Shown in pieces: positions 34,592 through 43,026 of a stretch of 64,000 nt of DNA (position 1 is its first letter; each line of letters opens with the position of its first letter). Source of the DNA: Caldimonas caldifontis (GTDB lineage Bacteria; Pseudomonadota; Gammaproteobacteria; Burkholderiales; Burkholderiaceae_C); NCBI RefSeq assembly GCF_002930615.1, contig NZ_PSNX01000003.1:338066-402065 (forward strand), in the 5' to 3' direction. The notes beneath the pieces are model-generated. The model was not told the DNA's origin and ran no database searches. It was given only the letters and a program-made list of their open reading frames with translations. The translations under genes were made by a program, and so were the position numbers.

Positions 34592-35014
34592 ATGGCCTTC
34601 GGCAGTTTTGACAACAAGTCCTCGGGCGCGGCGATGTCCGAGATCAACATGGTGCCGCTCATCGACGTGATGCTGGTGCTGCTGGTGATCTTCATCGTCA
34701 CCGCCCCCTTGCTCACGCATTCGGTGAAGCTGGACCTGCCCCAGGCCAGCGCGCAGGAGAACCAGCTCAAGCCCGAGCGCATCGAGTTCGCCATCGACGC
34801 GGCCGGCACGCGCTACTGGAACGGTGAGGTGGTCACGCGCGAGCAGGCCATCGAGCGTTTCCAGGCCGAGGGCACCCGACCCCAGGCCCAGCGCCCCGAG
34901 GTGCACCTGCGCGCCGACCAGGCGGTGCCCTACCGCTTCGTCGCCGAAACCCTGGCCGATGCCTCGAAGGCCGGCCTGAGCAAGATCGGCTTCATCAGCC
35001 AGCCCGAGCAATAG
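34592..35014 (+). CDS. exbD: TonB-system proton channel subunit ExbD
   Basis: A 140-aa ExbD/TolR protein. The single membrane helix (VPLIDVMLVLLVIFIVTAPL, about 21-40) contains the essential Asp (D25) that carries protons, and the periplasmic domain ends EVHLRADQAVPYRFVAETLA. AAGGAG precedes ATG 34592, 19 nt after exbB. With TonB and ExbB it completes the energising complex for the two receptors encoded downstream. Confidence 0.95.
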   Translation: MAFGSFDNKSSGAAMSEINMVPLIDVMLVLLVIFIVTAPLLTHSVKLDLPQASAQENQLKPERIEFAIDAAGTRYWNGEVVTREQAIERFQAEGTRPQAQRPEVHLRADQAVPYRFVAETLADASKAGLSKIGFISQPEQ

Positions 35015-35122
35015 ACCCCGCGGGGGAAGCCCCGCACCCTTTTCGTCGGACCCAGGCCCCGCACGCGTTGCGTGACGGACCCAGGCAAAACCAGAACAAC
35101 AGCCTTGTGTTGGAGCTTTGCC

Positions 35123-37237
35123 ATGCCTGCGTCCTTCCGTCCTGCCCTGCGCGCCGCGCCGTGCGCCTGCCTGCTCGCCCTGGTCCTGCCCGCAGCTGCC
35201 CAGGCCCCTGCGGCCGAGGCCTTGCCCGAGGTCACCGTCAGCGCCGAGCGTGAGCGCGAGACGGCTACCAGCCCGGTGCCCGGCTACACGCCGCGTCGCG
35301 CGGTCAGCGCCACCAAGACCGACGCGGCCTTGTCGGAGACGCCCCAGTCGATCACCATCGTCACGCGCGACCTCATCACTGACACCGGTGCCACCGGGCT
35401 GCAGGACGCGCTCAACTACGCCGCCGGCGTGCGCTCCGATGCCTACGGGCTGGATTCGCGCACGGACTCGGCCCGCATCCGAGGCACCGATGCCGCTGAG
35501 TATCTGGACGGCCTGCGCAAGCACCTGAGCGGCTACTACACCAGCAACACGCGCACCGACCCCTACACGCTCGAACGCATCGAGGTGCTGCGCGGCCCCT
35601 CGGCGATGCTCTTCGGCCAGGGCAGCGTCGGCGGCCTCGTCAACATGGTCAGCAAACGTCCGCTGGACGAGGTCCAGCGCGAAGTGGGTGTGCAGTTCGG
35701 CAGCTTCAACCGCCAGCAGCTGCAGGCCGACCTGACCGGCCCGCTCACCGAGGACGGCCAGTGGCTCTACCGCCTGGTGGCCGTGGGCCGTGACAGCGAC
35801 ACGCAGGTGGATTACGTGCGCGACGACCGCAAGCTGGTGGCGCCCTCGCTGACCTGGCGCCCGAACGCCAGCACCTCGCTCACGTTGCAGGCGCTGTGGC
35901 AGGAAGACAAGACGGGCTCCACCGCGCAGTTCTTCCCCTGGGCCGGGATGGTGTCCGACAACCCCAACGGCCGCATCCCCACCGACACCTTCATCGGCGA
36001 GCCGGGTGTGGACCGCTACGACTCCGAGCGGCGCAGCTTCGGGTGGCAGTTGGAACACCGCTTCAGCGACGACTGGGCGGTGCGTCAGAACCTGCGCTAC
36101 TCCGAGAACAAGGTCGTCTATTACTCGATCTATGGTGACGCCTTCTCGTCGCCGGGCGGCTGGCCGGCCGATCCGGTGAACCAGCGTGTGCTCGGGCGCA
36201 TCGGCTGGTTCCAGCACAACAAGCTGAACCAGATCGCAGCGGACCAGCATGTGGAAGGGCAGTTCAACACGGGGACGGTGCGCCATCGCCTGCTGGCGGG
36301 CCTCGATGTCTCGCGTGCCACGGCACGGACTGCCCAGGCCTATGTCCCCGCGGGCACGGCCATTCCTGATATCGACGTCTACGACCCGGTCTATACGGGG
36401 TTCACGGTGCCAGACCTTGCCGCCTTGCCGAAGAACACCCTGACGCAGACGGGCGTGTACGTTCAGGACCAGCTGCGAATTGCAGACCACTGGGTGGTGG
36501 TTGCAGGCCTGCGCCACGACCGCGTGAACAACAAGACCGTGGGAGCTGAGGACGACAAGAGCTCGGCCACGACCCACCGCCTGGGGTTGCTCTACGAGGC
36601 CGCCAATGGCCTGTCGCCCTACCTGAGCTACAGCGAGGCTTTCACGCCTGTCGCAGGACGCAACTGCGATGGCGATCTGCTGCAGCCACAACGCGGCAAG
36701 CAGTGGGAGGCGGGCATCAAGTACCTCCCGCCAGAGCGGCAGATCGCCCTGGGCGCAGCGGTCTACGACCTGCGCGAGAAGAGTCGCTCGGTGTCGGGGA
36801 CCGGCCCGGATTGCGTTCAGCAGGTCGGCGAAACCAGGACCCGCGGCGTCGAACTCGAAGCCAAGGCCACGGTGATGCGTGACCTGGATGTCGTGGCCAG
36901 CTATACCTACACCGACATCGACGAGACGCTGGAGGCCGTGCCTGAGAACCAGGCTTCGGTCTGGACGAAGTACCGTTTTGCACTGGGCGGGACGCCGGGC
37001 TTCTCCGCCGGCCTGGGGCTGCGCTGGCTGGAGTCCTTCCGCAATGCGCCTGCCCCCGTCACGCCCAGCGTGACCCTGCTCGATGCCCTGCTGGCCTGGG
37101 AGAACCCGACCTGGCGGGCGGCCTTGAACGTCACCAACCTGGCCGACAAGACCTATGTGGCGACCTGCCTGGGCCGCGGTGACTGCTGGTACGGCGCGCG
37201 CCGCACCGTCAACGCCACCGTCACCTACCGCTTCTGA
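35123..37237 (+). CDS. TonB-dependent siderophore receptor
   Basis: A 704-aa outer-membrane gated porin. Signal peptide to about residue 30 (ALVLPAAAQA), a TonB-box-like LPEVTVSAE near 35, the plug domain (SETPQSITIVTRDLITDTGA ... IEVLRGPSAMLFGQGSVGGLVNMVSKRP) and a 22-strand barrel ending VNATVTYRF with the terminal Phe needed for assembly. The pattern is that of hydroxamate/catecholate-type siderophore receptors (FhuA/Fiu class); the ligand cannot be set. ATG 35123 has TGGAG upstream. Codons between about 36200 and 37000 look less GC-biased than the rest of the gene. Confidence 0.92.
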   Translation: MPASFRPALRAAPCACLLALVLPAAAQAPAAEALPEVTVSAERERETATSPVPGYTPRRAVSATKTDAALSETPQSITIVTRDLITDTGATGLQDALNYAAGVRSDAYGLDSRTDSARIRGTDAAEYLDGLRKHLSGYYTSNTRTDPYTLERIEVLRGPSAMLFGQGSVGGLVNMVSKRPLDEVQREVGVQFGSFNRQQLQADLTGPLTEDGQWLYRLVAVGRDSDTQVDYVRDDRKLVAPSLTWRPNASTSLTLQALWQEDKTGSTAQFFPWAGMVSDNPNGRIPTDTFIGEPGVDRYDSERRSFGWQLEHRFSDDWAVRQNLRYSENKVVYYSIYGDAFSSPGGWPADPVNQRVLGRIGWFQHNKLNQIAADQHVEGQFNTGTVRHRLLAGLDVSRATARTAQAYVPAGTAIPDIDVYDPVYTGFTVPDLAALPKNTLTQTGVYVQDQLRIADHWVVVAGLRHDRVNNKTVGAEDDKSSATTHRLGLLYEAANGLSPYLSYSEAFTPVAGRNCDGDLLQPQRGKQWEAGIKYLPPERQIALGAAVYDLREKSRSVSGTGPDCVQQVGETRTRGVELEAKATVMRDLDVVASYTYTDIDETLEAVPENQASVWTKYRFALGGTPGFSAGLGLRWLESFRNAPAPVTPSVTLLDALLAWENPTWRAALNVTNLADKTYVATCLGRGDCWYGARRTVNATVTYRF

Positions 37238-37276
37238 GACATCACCGCCAGCCTTCTCTGACAAGGACCGCCAGCC

Positions 37277-38527
37277 ATGACCCGTCACTTCTGGGTGCTC
37301 GCCCACCGTTGCGCCGGCCTGGCGATCGCCGGCTTCCTCGTGATCGCCGGCCTCACCGGCAGCCTGCTCGCCTTCTATGACGAGATCGACACCGCGCTCA
37401 ACCCGGAGTTGATGCTCGTCGAGGACCGCAGCGACGTGCCGCTGCTCGACCCGCTCGTGCTGCGCGAGCGTGTGGAACAGGCGCTGCCGGGCAACGCCCA
37501 CCTCGACTACCACCCGCTGCACCGTGACGAAGGGCGCTCGCACAAGCTCTACGCCTGGCGTCTGGTGGGCCCCGAGGGGGCACAGAAGCTGCGCTTCTAC
37601 GAGGTCTTCGCCAACCCCTACACCGCCGAGGTGCTGGGCGAACGCGAGCGCGGTGCCTGGGTCTTCGATCGTGCGCACTTCATGCCGCTCATGTACCAGC
37701 TGCATTACGCTCTCACCATTCCCTACCCCTGGGGCATGTGGCTATTCGGCGTGATCTCCTTCGTGTGGCTGTTCGACAGCTTCGTGGGCTTCTACCTCAC
37801 GCTGCCACGCCGGCGCAATGGCTTCTGGAAGGGCTGGAAGCCGGCCTGGCTGGTGAAGTGGTCGGGCAGCGCCTACCGCATCAACTTCGACCTGCACCGC
37901 GCGCTGAGCCTGTGGCTGTGGGGCATGCTCATCCTGTTCGCGGTGTCCAGCGTGAGCCTGAACCTCAAGGACGAGCTCTACCTGCCGGTGCTCAAGCGCA
38001 TCGTGCCCACGGTGGATGCCCACGAGGCCCTGCCCGATCTGCACCACGCCCCGCTGATGCAGGCCAACATGAGCTGGGAGCAGGCTCGCGAGCGAGGCCG
38101 CGAGCTCATGGCAGCGCGTGCGGCGCGCCACGGTTTCGTGATCGAGCAGGAAGACGCGATCATGTTCGCGCGCGAGCATGGCGCCTGGTACTACTCGGTC
38201 ATGAGCGACCAGGACTTCGCTGACGACCACGGCCACACCGTCGTCTACTTCTCGGCCCAGGATGACCACGGCGCCGAACTCGCTTTCGAGCACCCCAAGA
38301 TCGCGCCCGGCAACACCTTCACGAGCTGGCTGGCCGCCTTGCACATGGGCAAGGTCTTTGGCTTGCCGTATCGCCTGCTGGTGCTCGTGATGGGCCTGGT
38401 GATCGCCGTGCTGTCGATCACCGGTGTCGTGATCTGGTGGCGCAAGCGCCGCGGCCGCAGGGCCGTGCCGGCCGAGGCGGCGGCCCCCGCGACGCCGGCA
38501 CCGCGCATGCGCGAAGACCTGGCCTGA
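37277..38527 (+). CDS. PepSY-associated transmembrane protein
   Basis: A 416-aa inner-membrane protein with four membrane segments: about 10-35 (CAGLAIAGFLVIAGLTGSLL), 145-176, 210-232 and the C-terminal 355-390. PepSY-type segments lie in the periplasmic loops. Histidines in HRCAGL, HYAL, HRALSLWLW and ALHMGK are placed as in PepSY-TM/FsqB-like proteins that bind haem and reduce ferric siderophores after import. Position between two siderophore receptors supports a role in iron release. It begins with ATG 37277, 39 nt after the receptor gene. Confidence 0.88.
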   Translation: MTRHFWVLAHRCAGLAIAGFLVIAGLTGSLLAFYDEIDTALNPELMLVEDRSDVPLLDPLVLRERVEQALPGNAHLDYHPLHRDEGRSHKLYAWRLVGPEGAQKLRFYEVFANPYTAEVLGERERGAWVFDRAHFMPLMYQLHYALTIPYPWGMWLFGVISFVWLFDSFVGFYLTLPRRRNGFWKGWKPAWLVKWSGSAYRINFDLHRALSLWLWGMLILFAVSSVSLNLKDELYLPVLKRIVPTVDAHEALPDLHHAPLMQANMSWEQARERGRELMAARAARHGFVIEQEDAIMFAREHGAWYYSVMSDQDFADDHGHTVVYFSAQDDHGAELAFEHPKIAPGNTFTSWLAALHMGKVFGLPYRLLVLVMGLVIAVLSITGVVIWWRKRRGRRAVPAEAAAPATPAPRMREDLA

Positions 38528-38562
38528 GCCGCAATCCCCTTCTCAACCTTCCCGGAGTTGTC

Positions 38563-40713
38563 ATGCCTGTGACCCGGCCGCACCACGTGCGTCCTCACCC
38601 GATCCTGCACGCCCTGGCCCTGTGGCTGGGCGTCACCGCCGCCTGGGCGGCCGACGAGCCCGCTGCTGTGGCAGACGAGGCCCTGCCAGCCGTCACCGTC
38701 ACCGGCCAGTCCGAACGCGCCGCCACCGAAGGCCGCGACAGCTACACCACGCGCGCCACCCACACCGCCACGGGACTGCGGCTCTCGCCGCGCGAGACGC
38801 CGCAGTCCATCAGCGTGGTCACGCGCACGCAGATCGACGACTTCGCGCTGCGCGACGTGCGCGACCTGCTGTCGGCCACCAGCGGCGTGCGCGTCGAACG
38901 GGTCGAGACCGATCGCACCTATTTCAGCGCGCGCGGCTTCGACATCACCAACTTCCAGGTCGATGGCCTGGGCCTGCCCTTTGCCACCGGCGACCAGCTC
39001 GGCGACATCGACACCGCGCTGTACGACCGCGTCGAGGTGGTGAAGGGCGCCAATGGCCTGAGTTCGTCCACCGGCAACCCCTCGGCCACCGTGAACTTCG
39101 TGCGCAAGCGGCCCACGCCCGGCTTCCAGGCCTCGGCCGGACTCACCCTGGGTTCGTGGCATCAGCGCCGCCTCGACGCCGACGTGGGCGGCGCGCTCAA
39201 CGAGGCCGGCAGTCTGCGGGGCCGCCTCATCGCCGCGGTGGAGGACAAGGATTCCTATCTGGACCGCTACCACCTGCGCAAGACCGTGCTCGGCGCGGTC
39301 CTCGAGGCCGACCTCGGCCCCGACACCGTGCTGACCGGCGGCGTGAGCCAGCAGCGCAACCGACCCGAGGGCATCATGTGGGGCGGCCTGCCGCTCTTTC
39401 GCAGCGACGGCAGCCTGACGGATTACCCGCGCTCGGCCAGCAGCGCGCCCGGCTGGACCTACTGGCACACCGACGACACCCAGGCCTTCCTGGAACTCGA
39501 CCACGCCTGGGGTGGTCGCTGGCGCAGCCGGGCCACGGTGCTGCACCGGGAGCTGGCTTCCGACGCCGAACTCTTCTACGTGTCCGGCATGCTCAACCCC
39601 GACGGATCGGGCCTGACCACCTTCCCGTCCGCCTACCGCCACCGTGAGCGTCAGTGGGTGGTCGATGTGAATCTCGGCGGCCCCTTCACCCTGGCGGGGC
39701 GCGAGCACGAGGTGCGTGTGGGCCTGAGCGGGTCGCGCAGCGTCAATGCACTGCGCTCGAGCGACGCCGGCGTGGGCGATCCGCTGAGCGAGGAGGACAT
39801 GCTCGACGGCAGCACCCCGCGCCCCGATTTTGACAAGGAGCGGGTGGACGGACGCGCCGATTTCACCGACCACCGTCGCACGCTCTATGGCGTGGTCCGC
39901 TTCAACCTGGCCGACGACCTCAAGCTCATCACCGGCGCCAACCTGACGCAGGCCCGCAGCGACGGCATCCAGTACGGCGAGACCCACCGCTATCGCAAGC
40001 TCAAGACCACGCCCTACCTGGGCGCCCTCTACGACCTGGACGCCCACCACACCGTCTATACGAGCTACACGAAGATCTACAAGCCGCAGTTCAAGGTCGA
40101 TGCGGCCAACCGTGTGCTCGACCCCCTCGACGGGCAGAGCGTCGAAGCGGGCCTGAAGGGCGAATGGCTGGACGGCCGCCTCCAGGGCAGCCTGGCGGTC
40201 TTCCGCGTGACGCAGAAGAACGACCCGGTCTATGCGGGCTTCGGTCCGAACGGCAGCTACTACGAGGGCATCGACGCCACCTCCACCGGCTTCGAGCTGG
40301 ACCTCGCCGGCCGCCTGGGCCGCAACTGGGAGCTCGCCGGCAGCTACACGCAGATGCGCCTGAAGGACGAGGACGGCGACGCCGCGCGCACCTTCGTGCC
40401 GCGACGGATGTTCCGCCTGGCCGCCCGCTACAGTGTGCCGGCCCTGCCGGGCCTGAAGCTGGGCGCGGCGGTGAACTGGCAAAGCCGCAGCTATCGCGAC
40501 GAGGCCCTGGCCGGCGGCGGCACCGCGCGGGTGCTGCAGGACAGCTACGCCCTGATCGACCTGATGGCGCGCTACGAGATCAACAAGCACTTGAGTGCCA
40601 GCCTGAACCTGCGCAACGCCACCAACGAGCGCTACATCAGCAGCCTGTACTGGTCGCAGAACCACGCCGGGGCACCCCGGCATGTGAGCGCCAGCCTGAA
40701 CTGGACGCGCTGA
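38563..40713 (+). CDS. TonB-dependent siderophore receptor (FpvA/FoxA-like)
   Basis: A 716-aa receptor: signal peptide ending AAWAAD (about 30), TonB-box-like LPAVTVTGQ, plug motifs TGLRLSPRETPQSISVVTRT and VEVVKGANGLSSSTGNPSAT, and a barrel ending VSASLNWTR. The opening after the signal (GRDSYTTRATHTATGLRLSP) is typical of ferric-pyoverdine/coprogen-type receptors, but the extra N-terminal signalling domain of FpvA is absent, so it does not use a sigma/anti-sigma relay. GGAG precedes ATG 38563. Last gene of the tonB operon, giving two receptor specificities under one Fur box. Confidence 0.92.
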   Translation: MPVTRPHHVRPHPILHALALWLGVTAAWAADEPAAVADEALPAVTVTGQSERAATEGRDSYTTRATHTATGLRLSPRETPQSISVVTRTQIDDFALRDVRDLLSATSGVRVERVETDRTYFSARGFDITNFQVDGLGLPFATGDQLGDIDTALYDRVEVVKGANGLSSSTGNPSATVNFVRKRPTPGFQASAGLTLGSWHQRRLDADVGGALNEAGSLRGRLIAAVEDKDSYLDRYHLRKTVLGAVLEADLGPDTVLTGGVSQQRNRPEGIMWGGLPLFRSDGSLTDYPRSASSAPGWTYWHTDDTQAFLELDHAWGGRWRSRATVLHRELASDAELFYVSGMLNPDGSGLTTFPSAYRHRERQWVVDVNLGGPFTLAGREHEVRVGLSGSRSVNALRSSDAGVGDPLSEEDMLDGSTPRPDFDKERVDGRADFTDHRRTLYGVVRFNLADDLKLITGANLTQARSDGIQYGETHRYRKLKTTPYLGALYDLDAHHTVYTSYTKIYKPQFKVDAANRVLDPLDGQSVEAGLKGEWLDGRLQGSLAVFRVTQKNDPVYAGFGPNGSYYEGIDATSTGFELDLAGRLGRNWELAGSYTQMRLKDEDGDAARTFVPRRMFRLAARYSVPALPGLKLGAAVNWQSRSYRDEALAGGGTARVLQDSYALIDLMARYEINKHLSASLNLRNATNERYISSLYWSQNHAGAPRHVSASLNWTR

Positions 40714-40893
40714 CGCTGGGGGTTCCCGCAACACCCTTGCTTTAGATCAGGACGTTATTTATGTATGGGTGACTCATAGCCTGCGCGAATGTATGATCCG
40801 GCCTCGTTCTGCTGCACCGCAGCAGGGCGCGGCCCGCGTCAGCCGCCTCTGGCGCTCGCTCAACGACCCTGCTCCATCCTCCCTGTTTCGACC

Positions 40894-41667
40894 ATGAGTG
40901 CCTTCAACGAAGAACGCGTGCTGAGCGTGCATCACTGGACCGACCGCCTGTTCAGCTTCAAGACCACCCGCGACCAGGCCTTCCGCTTCCAGAACGGCCA
41001 CTTCACGATGATCGGCCTGAAGGTCGAAGGCAAGCCGCTGCTGCGGGCCTACAGCGTGGCCAGTGCCAACTACGAGGAGCACCTCGAGTTCTTCAGCATC
41101 AAGGTGCCCGACGGCCCGCTCACCTCGCGGCTGCAGCACCTCAAGGAAGGCGACACCATCCTCGTGGGCCGTAAGCCCACCGGCACCCTGCTGCTGGACT
41201 ACCTGCTGCCGGGCAAGCGCCTGTACATGCTGGCCACCGGCACCGGCCTGGCGCCCTTCCTCAGCGTGATCCGCGACCCGCACACCTACGAGCGCTTCGA
41301 GCAGGTGGTGCTGGTGCACGGCTGCCGTCAGGTGGCTGAACTGGCCTACCAGGATCTCATCACCGAGGAACTGCCCAAGCACGAATTCCTCGGCGAACTG
41401 GCCGCCGAGCGGCTCCTCTACTACCCCACGGTCACGCGCGAGCCCTTCCGCAACCAGGGCCGTATCACCACGCTGATCGACAGCGGCAAACTCTTCGACG
41501 ACCTGGGCGTGCCCGCGTTGAATCCGGCGGAAGACCGCGTGATGATCTGCGGCAGCCCGGGCATGCTGCGCGACCTGAAGGGCATGCTGGACGCCCGCGG
41601 GTTCCACGAGGGCAACACCACCAAGCCCGGCGACTACGTCATCGAGCGCGCCTTCGCGGAACAGTGA
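40894..41667 (+). CDS. fpr: ferredoxin/flavodoxin-NADP(+) reductase
   Basis: A 257-aa FAD enzyme moving electrons between NADPH and ferredoxin or flavodoxin. The FAD motif RAYS is at 51-54, GTGLAPF at 116-122 binds the NADP pyrophosphate, and the C-terminus VIERAFAEQ is of the bacterial subclass I type. ATG 40894 (MSAFNEERVLSVHHWTDRLF) matches the family start. The 180-bp upstream region is unusually AT-rich at 40741-40800 and holds a CTGCTG/CAGCAG hairpin, so it probably has its own promoter. Fpr is often induced by oxidative stress; no known box is obvious. It may supply electrons for iron release. Confidence 0.92.
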   Translation: MSAFNEERVLSVHHWTDRLFSFKTTRDQAFRFQNGHFTMIGLKVEGKPLLRAYSVASANYEEHLEFFSIKVPDGPLTSRLQHLKEGDTILVGRKPTGTLLLDYLLPGKRLYMLATGTGLAPFLSVIRDPHTYERFEQVVLVHGCRQVAELAYQDLITEELPKHEFLGELAAERLLYYPTVTREPFRNQGRITTLIDSGKLFDDLGVPALNPAEDRVMICGSPGMLRDLKGMLDARGFHEGNTTKPGDYVIERAFAEQ

Positions 41668-41690
41668 CCCGCCGAAAGCCCGACTGACGA

Positions 41691-41715
41691 GGCCACCTTC
41701 GGGTGGCCTTTTTTT
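41691..41715 (+). terminator. strong intrinsic terminator after fpr
   Basis: Stem GGCCACC / GGTGGCC closed by a TTCG tetraloop and followed by seven T residues. A textbook Rho-independent terminator that separates fpr from the Fur-controlled imelysin operon. Confidence 0.93.
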
Positions 41716-41736
41716 GCTTCTGGCGGCGGGGTGAGT

Positions 41737-41755
41737 GATAATGAGAACCGTTCCT
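41737..41755. promoter_or_regulatory. Fur-like box upstream of imelysin operon
   Basis: GATAATGAGAACCGTTCCT matches 13 of 19 bases of GATAATGATAATCATTATC. It lies about 95 nt upstream of the imelysin start. The left half is perfect and the right half degenerate. Confidence 0.6.
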
Positions 41756-41850
41756 ATCTGAGCCGCGCGCAGCAGATCAGCCGCCGCCACATCTCGACGC
41801 CGGGCCGCCACAGGACACCCCCACCCCTGTCGTCGTCGAGGACCGTCTCC

Positions 41851-43026
41851 ATGCTTCATCGCCTGCCTGGCGGGCTGGCCGCGCTGGCCATCTCTTTCGC
41901 CATCGCCCTGCCCACCGCACCCGCGGCGGCCCAGCCTGCCGCCACACCCGCTTCCGTGGCCCGCCACTACGCCGCGCTGGTGCACGCCAACTACGAGGAC
42001 ACGCTGGCCGCGGCCCGCACGATGCAAAAGGCCATCGCGGCCTTCATCGCCGCTCCGTCCGCGCAGACCCAGGCCGAAGCCCGCCAGGCCTGGCGGGCCG
42101 CACGCGAGTTCTACGGCCAGACCGAGGCCTTCCGCTTCTACGGCGGCCCCATCGATGACGACCGCGGCCCCGAGGGCCGGCTCAATGCCTGGCCCATGGA
42201 CGAGTCCTACGTGGACTACGTTGAAGGCCAACCCGACGCCGGCTTGATCAACAACCGCCAGCAGCCGCTGACCAAGAAGGCGCTCACCGAGCTCAACGAG
42301 CGCGGCGGCGAGGAGAACATCGCCACCGGCTGGCACGCCATCGAGTTCATGCTGTGGGGGCAGGACCTCTCCGATGCCGGTCCGGGCGATCGCAGCTTCG
42401 AGGACTTCATCGACGGCAAGCGCCCCAACGCCGACCGGCGCCGCACCTACCTGCGTCTCATCACCGAGATCCTGATCGACGACCTGACCACCCTCGTGCG
42501 CGCCTGGGCGCCGGGCGTGAAGAACAACTACCGCGCCGCCTTCGAGCGTGGCGGCCAGGAGTCGTTGCGCAAGATGCTGGTGGGTCTGGGCTCGCTCTCG
42601 CGCGGTGAACTGGCCGGCGAACGCCTGGAGGTGGCCCTGGCCAGCCAGGACCAGGAAGACGAGCACTCTTGCTTCTCCGACAACACCCACCGCGATGCGG
42701 TGACCAATGCCCTGGGCATCGAGAACGTCTGGCTGGGCCGCTACCGGCGCGCCGACGGGCGTGTGCTGCAGGGCCCCAGCCTGCGCGACCTCGTGGCCGC
42801 CAAGGACGCCGCCCTGGCCGAGCGCACCACCGCGCAGATCCGCCGCTCGGTGCGGGCCACCGAAGCGATCCAGGCGCCCTTCGACCGCGAGATCCTCGGC
42901 GGCGCCGACGCCCCCGGCCGCCAGCGCGTGCAGACCGCGATCGACAGCCTGACGCAGCAGAGCAAGGACCTGGTGGACGCTGCCGCGGCCATCGGCATCA
43001 CCCAGTTGACCCTCGTGCAGCCGTGA
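41851..43026 (+). CDS. imelysin family protein (iron-regulated, M75-like)
   Basis: A 391-aa exported protein with a signal peptide ending AAAQP (about 29) and the imelysin core. The conserved GxHxxE motif is G160-W-H162-A-I-E165, the presumed metal site, and WPMDESYVDYVEGQPDAGLI and EDEHSCFSDNTHRD are further family blocks. Despite the old 'insulin-cleaving' name, the family is now linked to iron acquisition (EfeO/IrpA-like). ATG 41851 is used because it gives a proper signal peptide. It begins a four-gene operon behind a Fur-like box and overlaps the next gene by GTGA. Confidence 0.92.
   Translation: MLHRLPGGLAALAISFAIALPTAPAAAQPAATPASVARHYAALVHANYEDTLAAARTMQKAIAAFIAAPSAQTQAEARQAWRAAREFYGQTEAFRFYGGPIDDDRGPEGRLNAWPMDESYVDYVEGQPDAGLINNRQQPLTKKALTELNERGGEENIATGWHAIEFMLWGQDLSDAGPGDRSFEDFIDGKRPNADRRRTYLRLITEILIDDLTTLVRAWAPGVKNNYRAAFERGGQESLRKMLVGLGSLSRGELAGERLEVALASQDQEDEHSCFSDNTHRDAVTNALGIENVWLGRYRRADGRVLQGPSLRDLVAAKDAALAERTTAQIRRSVRATEAIQAPFDREILGGADAPGRQRVQTAIDSLTQQSKDLVDAAAAIGITQLTLVQP

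Noticed and set aside
35047..35086. 11-bp direct repeat CGGACCCAGGC before the first receptor gene
   Set aside because: Two short GC-rich copies 29 bp apart with no link to a regulator; could be chance in this composition.
34550..37705. Very long open frame antisense to exbD and the first receptor gene
   Set aside because: High-GC codon bias (few T/A at third positions) leaves the antisense frame open; its protein is an Ala/Gly/His/Arg-rich shadow without family features, and the sense genes are certain.
38245..40734. 829-codon open frame antisense to the second receptor
   Set aside because: Same GC-driven artefact; the sense receptor is complete from signal peptide to terminal barrel strand.
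40809..40825. CTGCTG-N5-CAGCAG hairpin in the fpr leader as a riboswitch or attenuator
   Set aside because: Short isolated stem with no T-tract, alternative pairing or recognisable aptamer; noted only as a possible leader structure.
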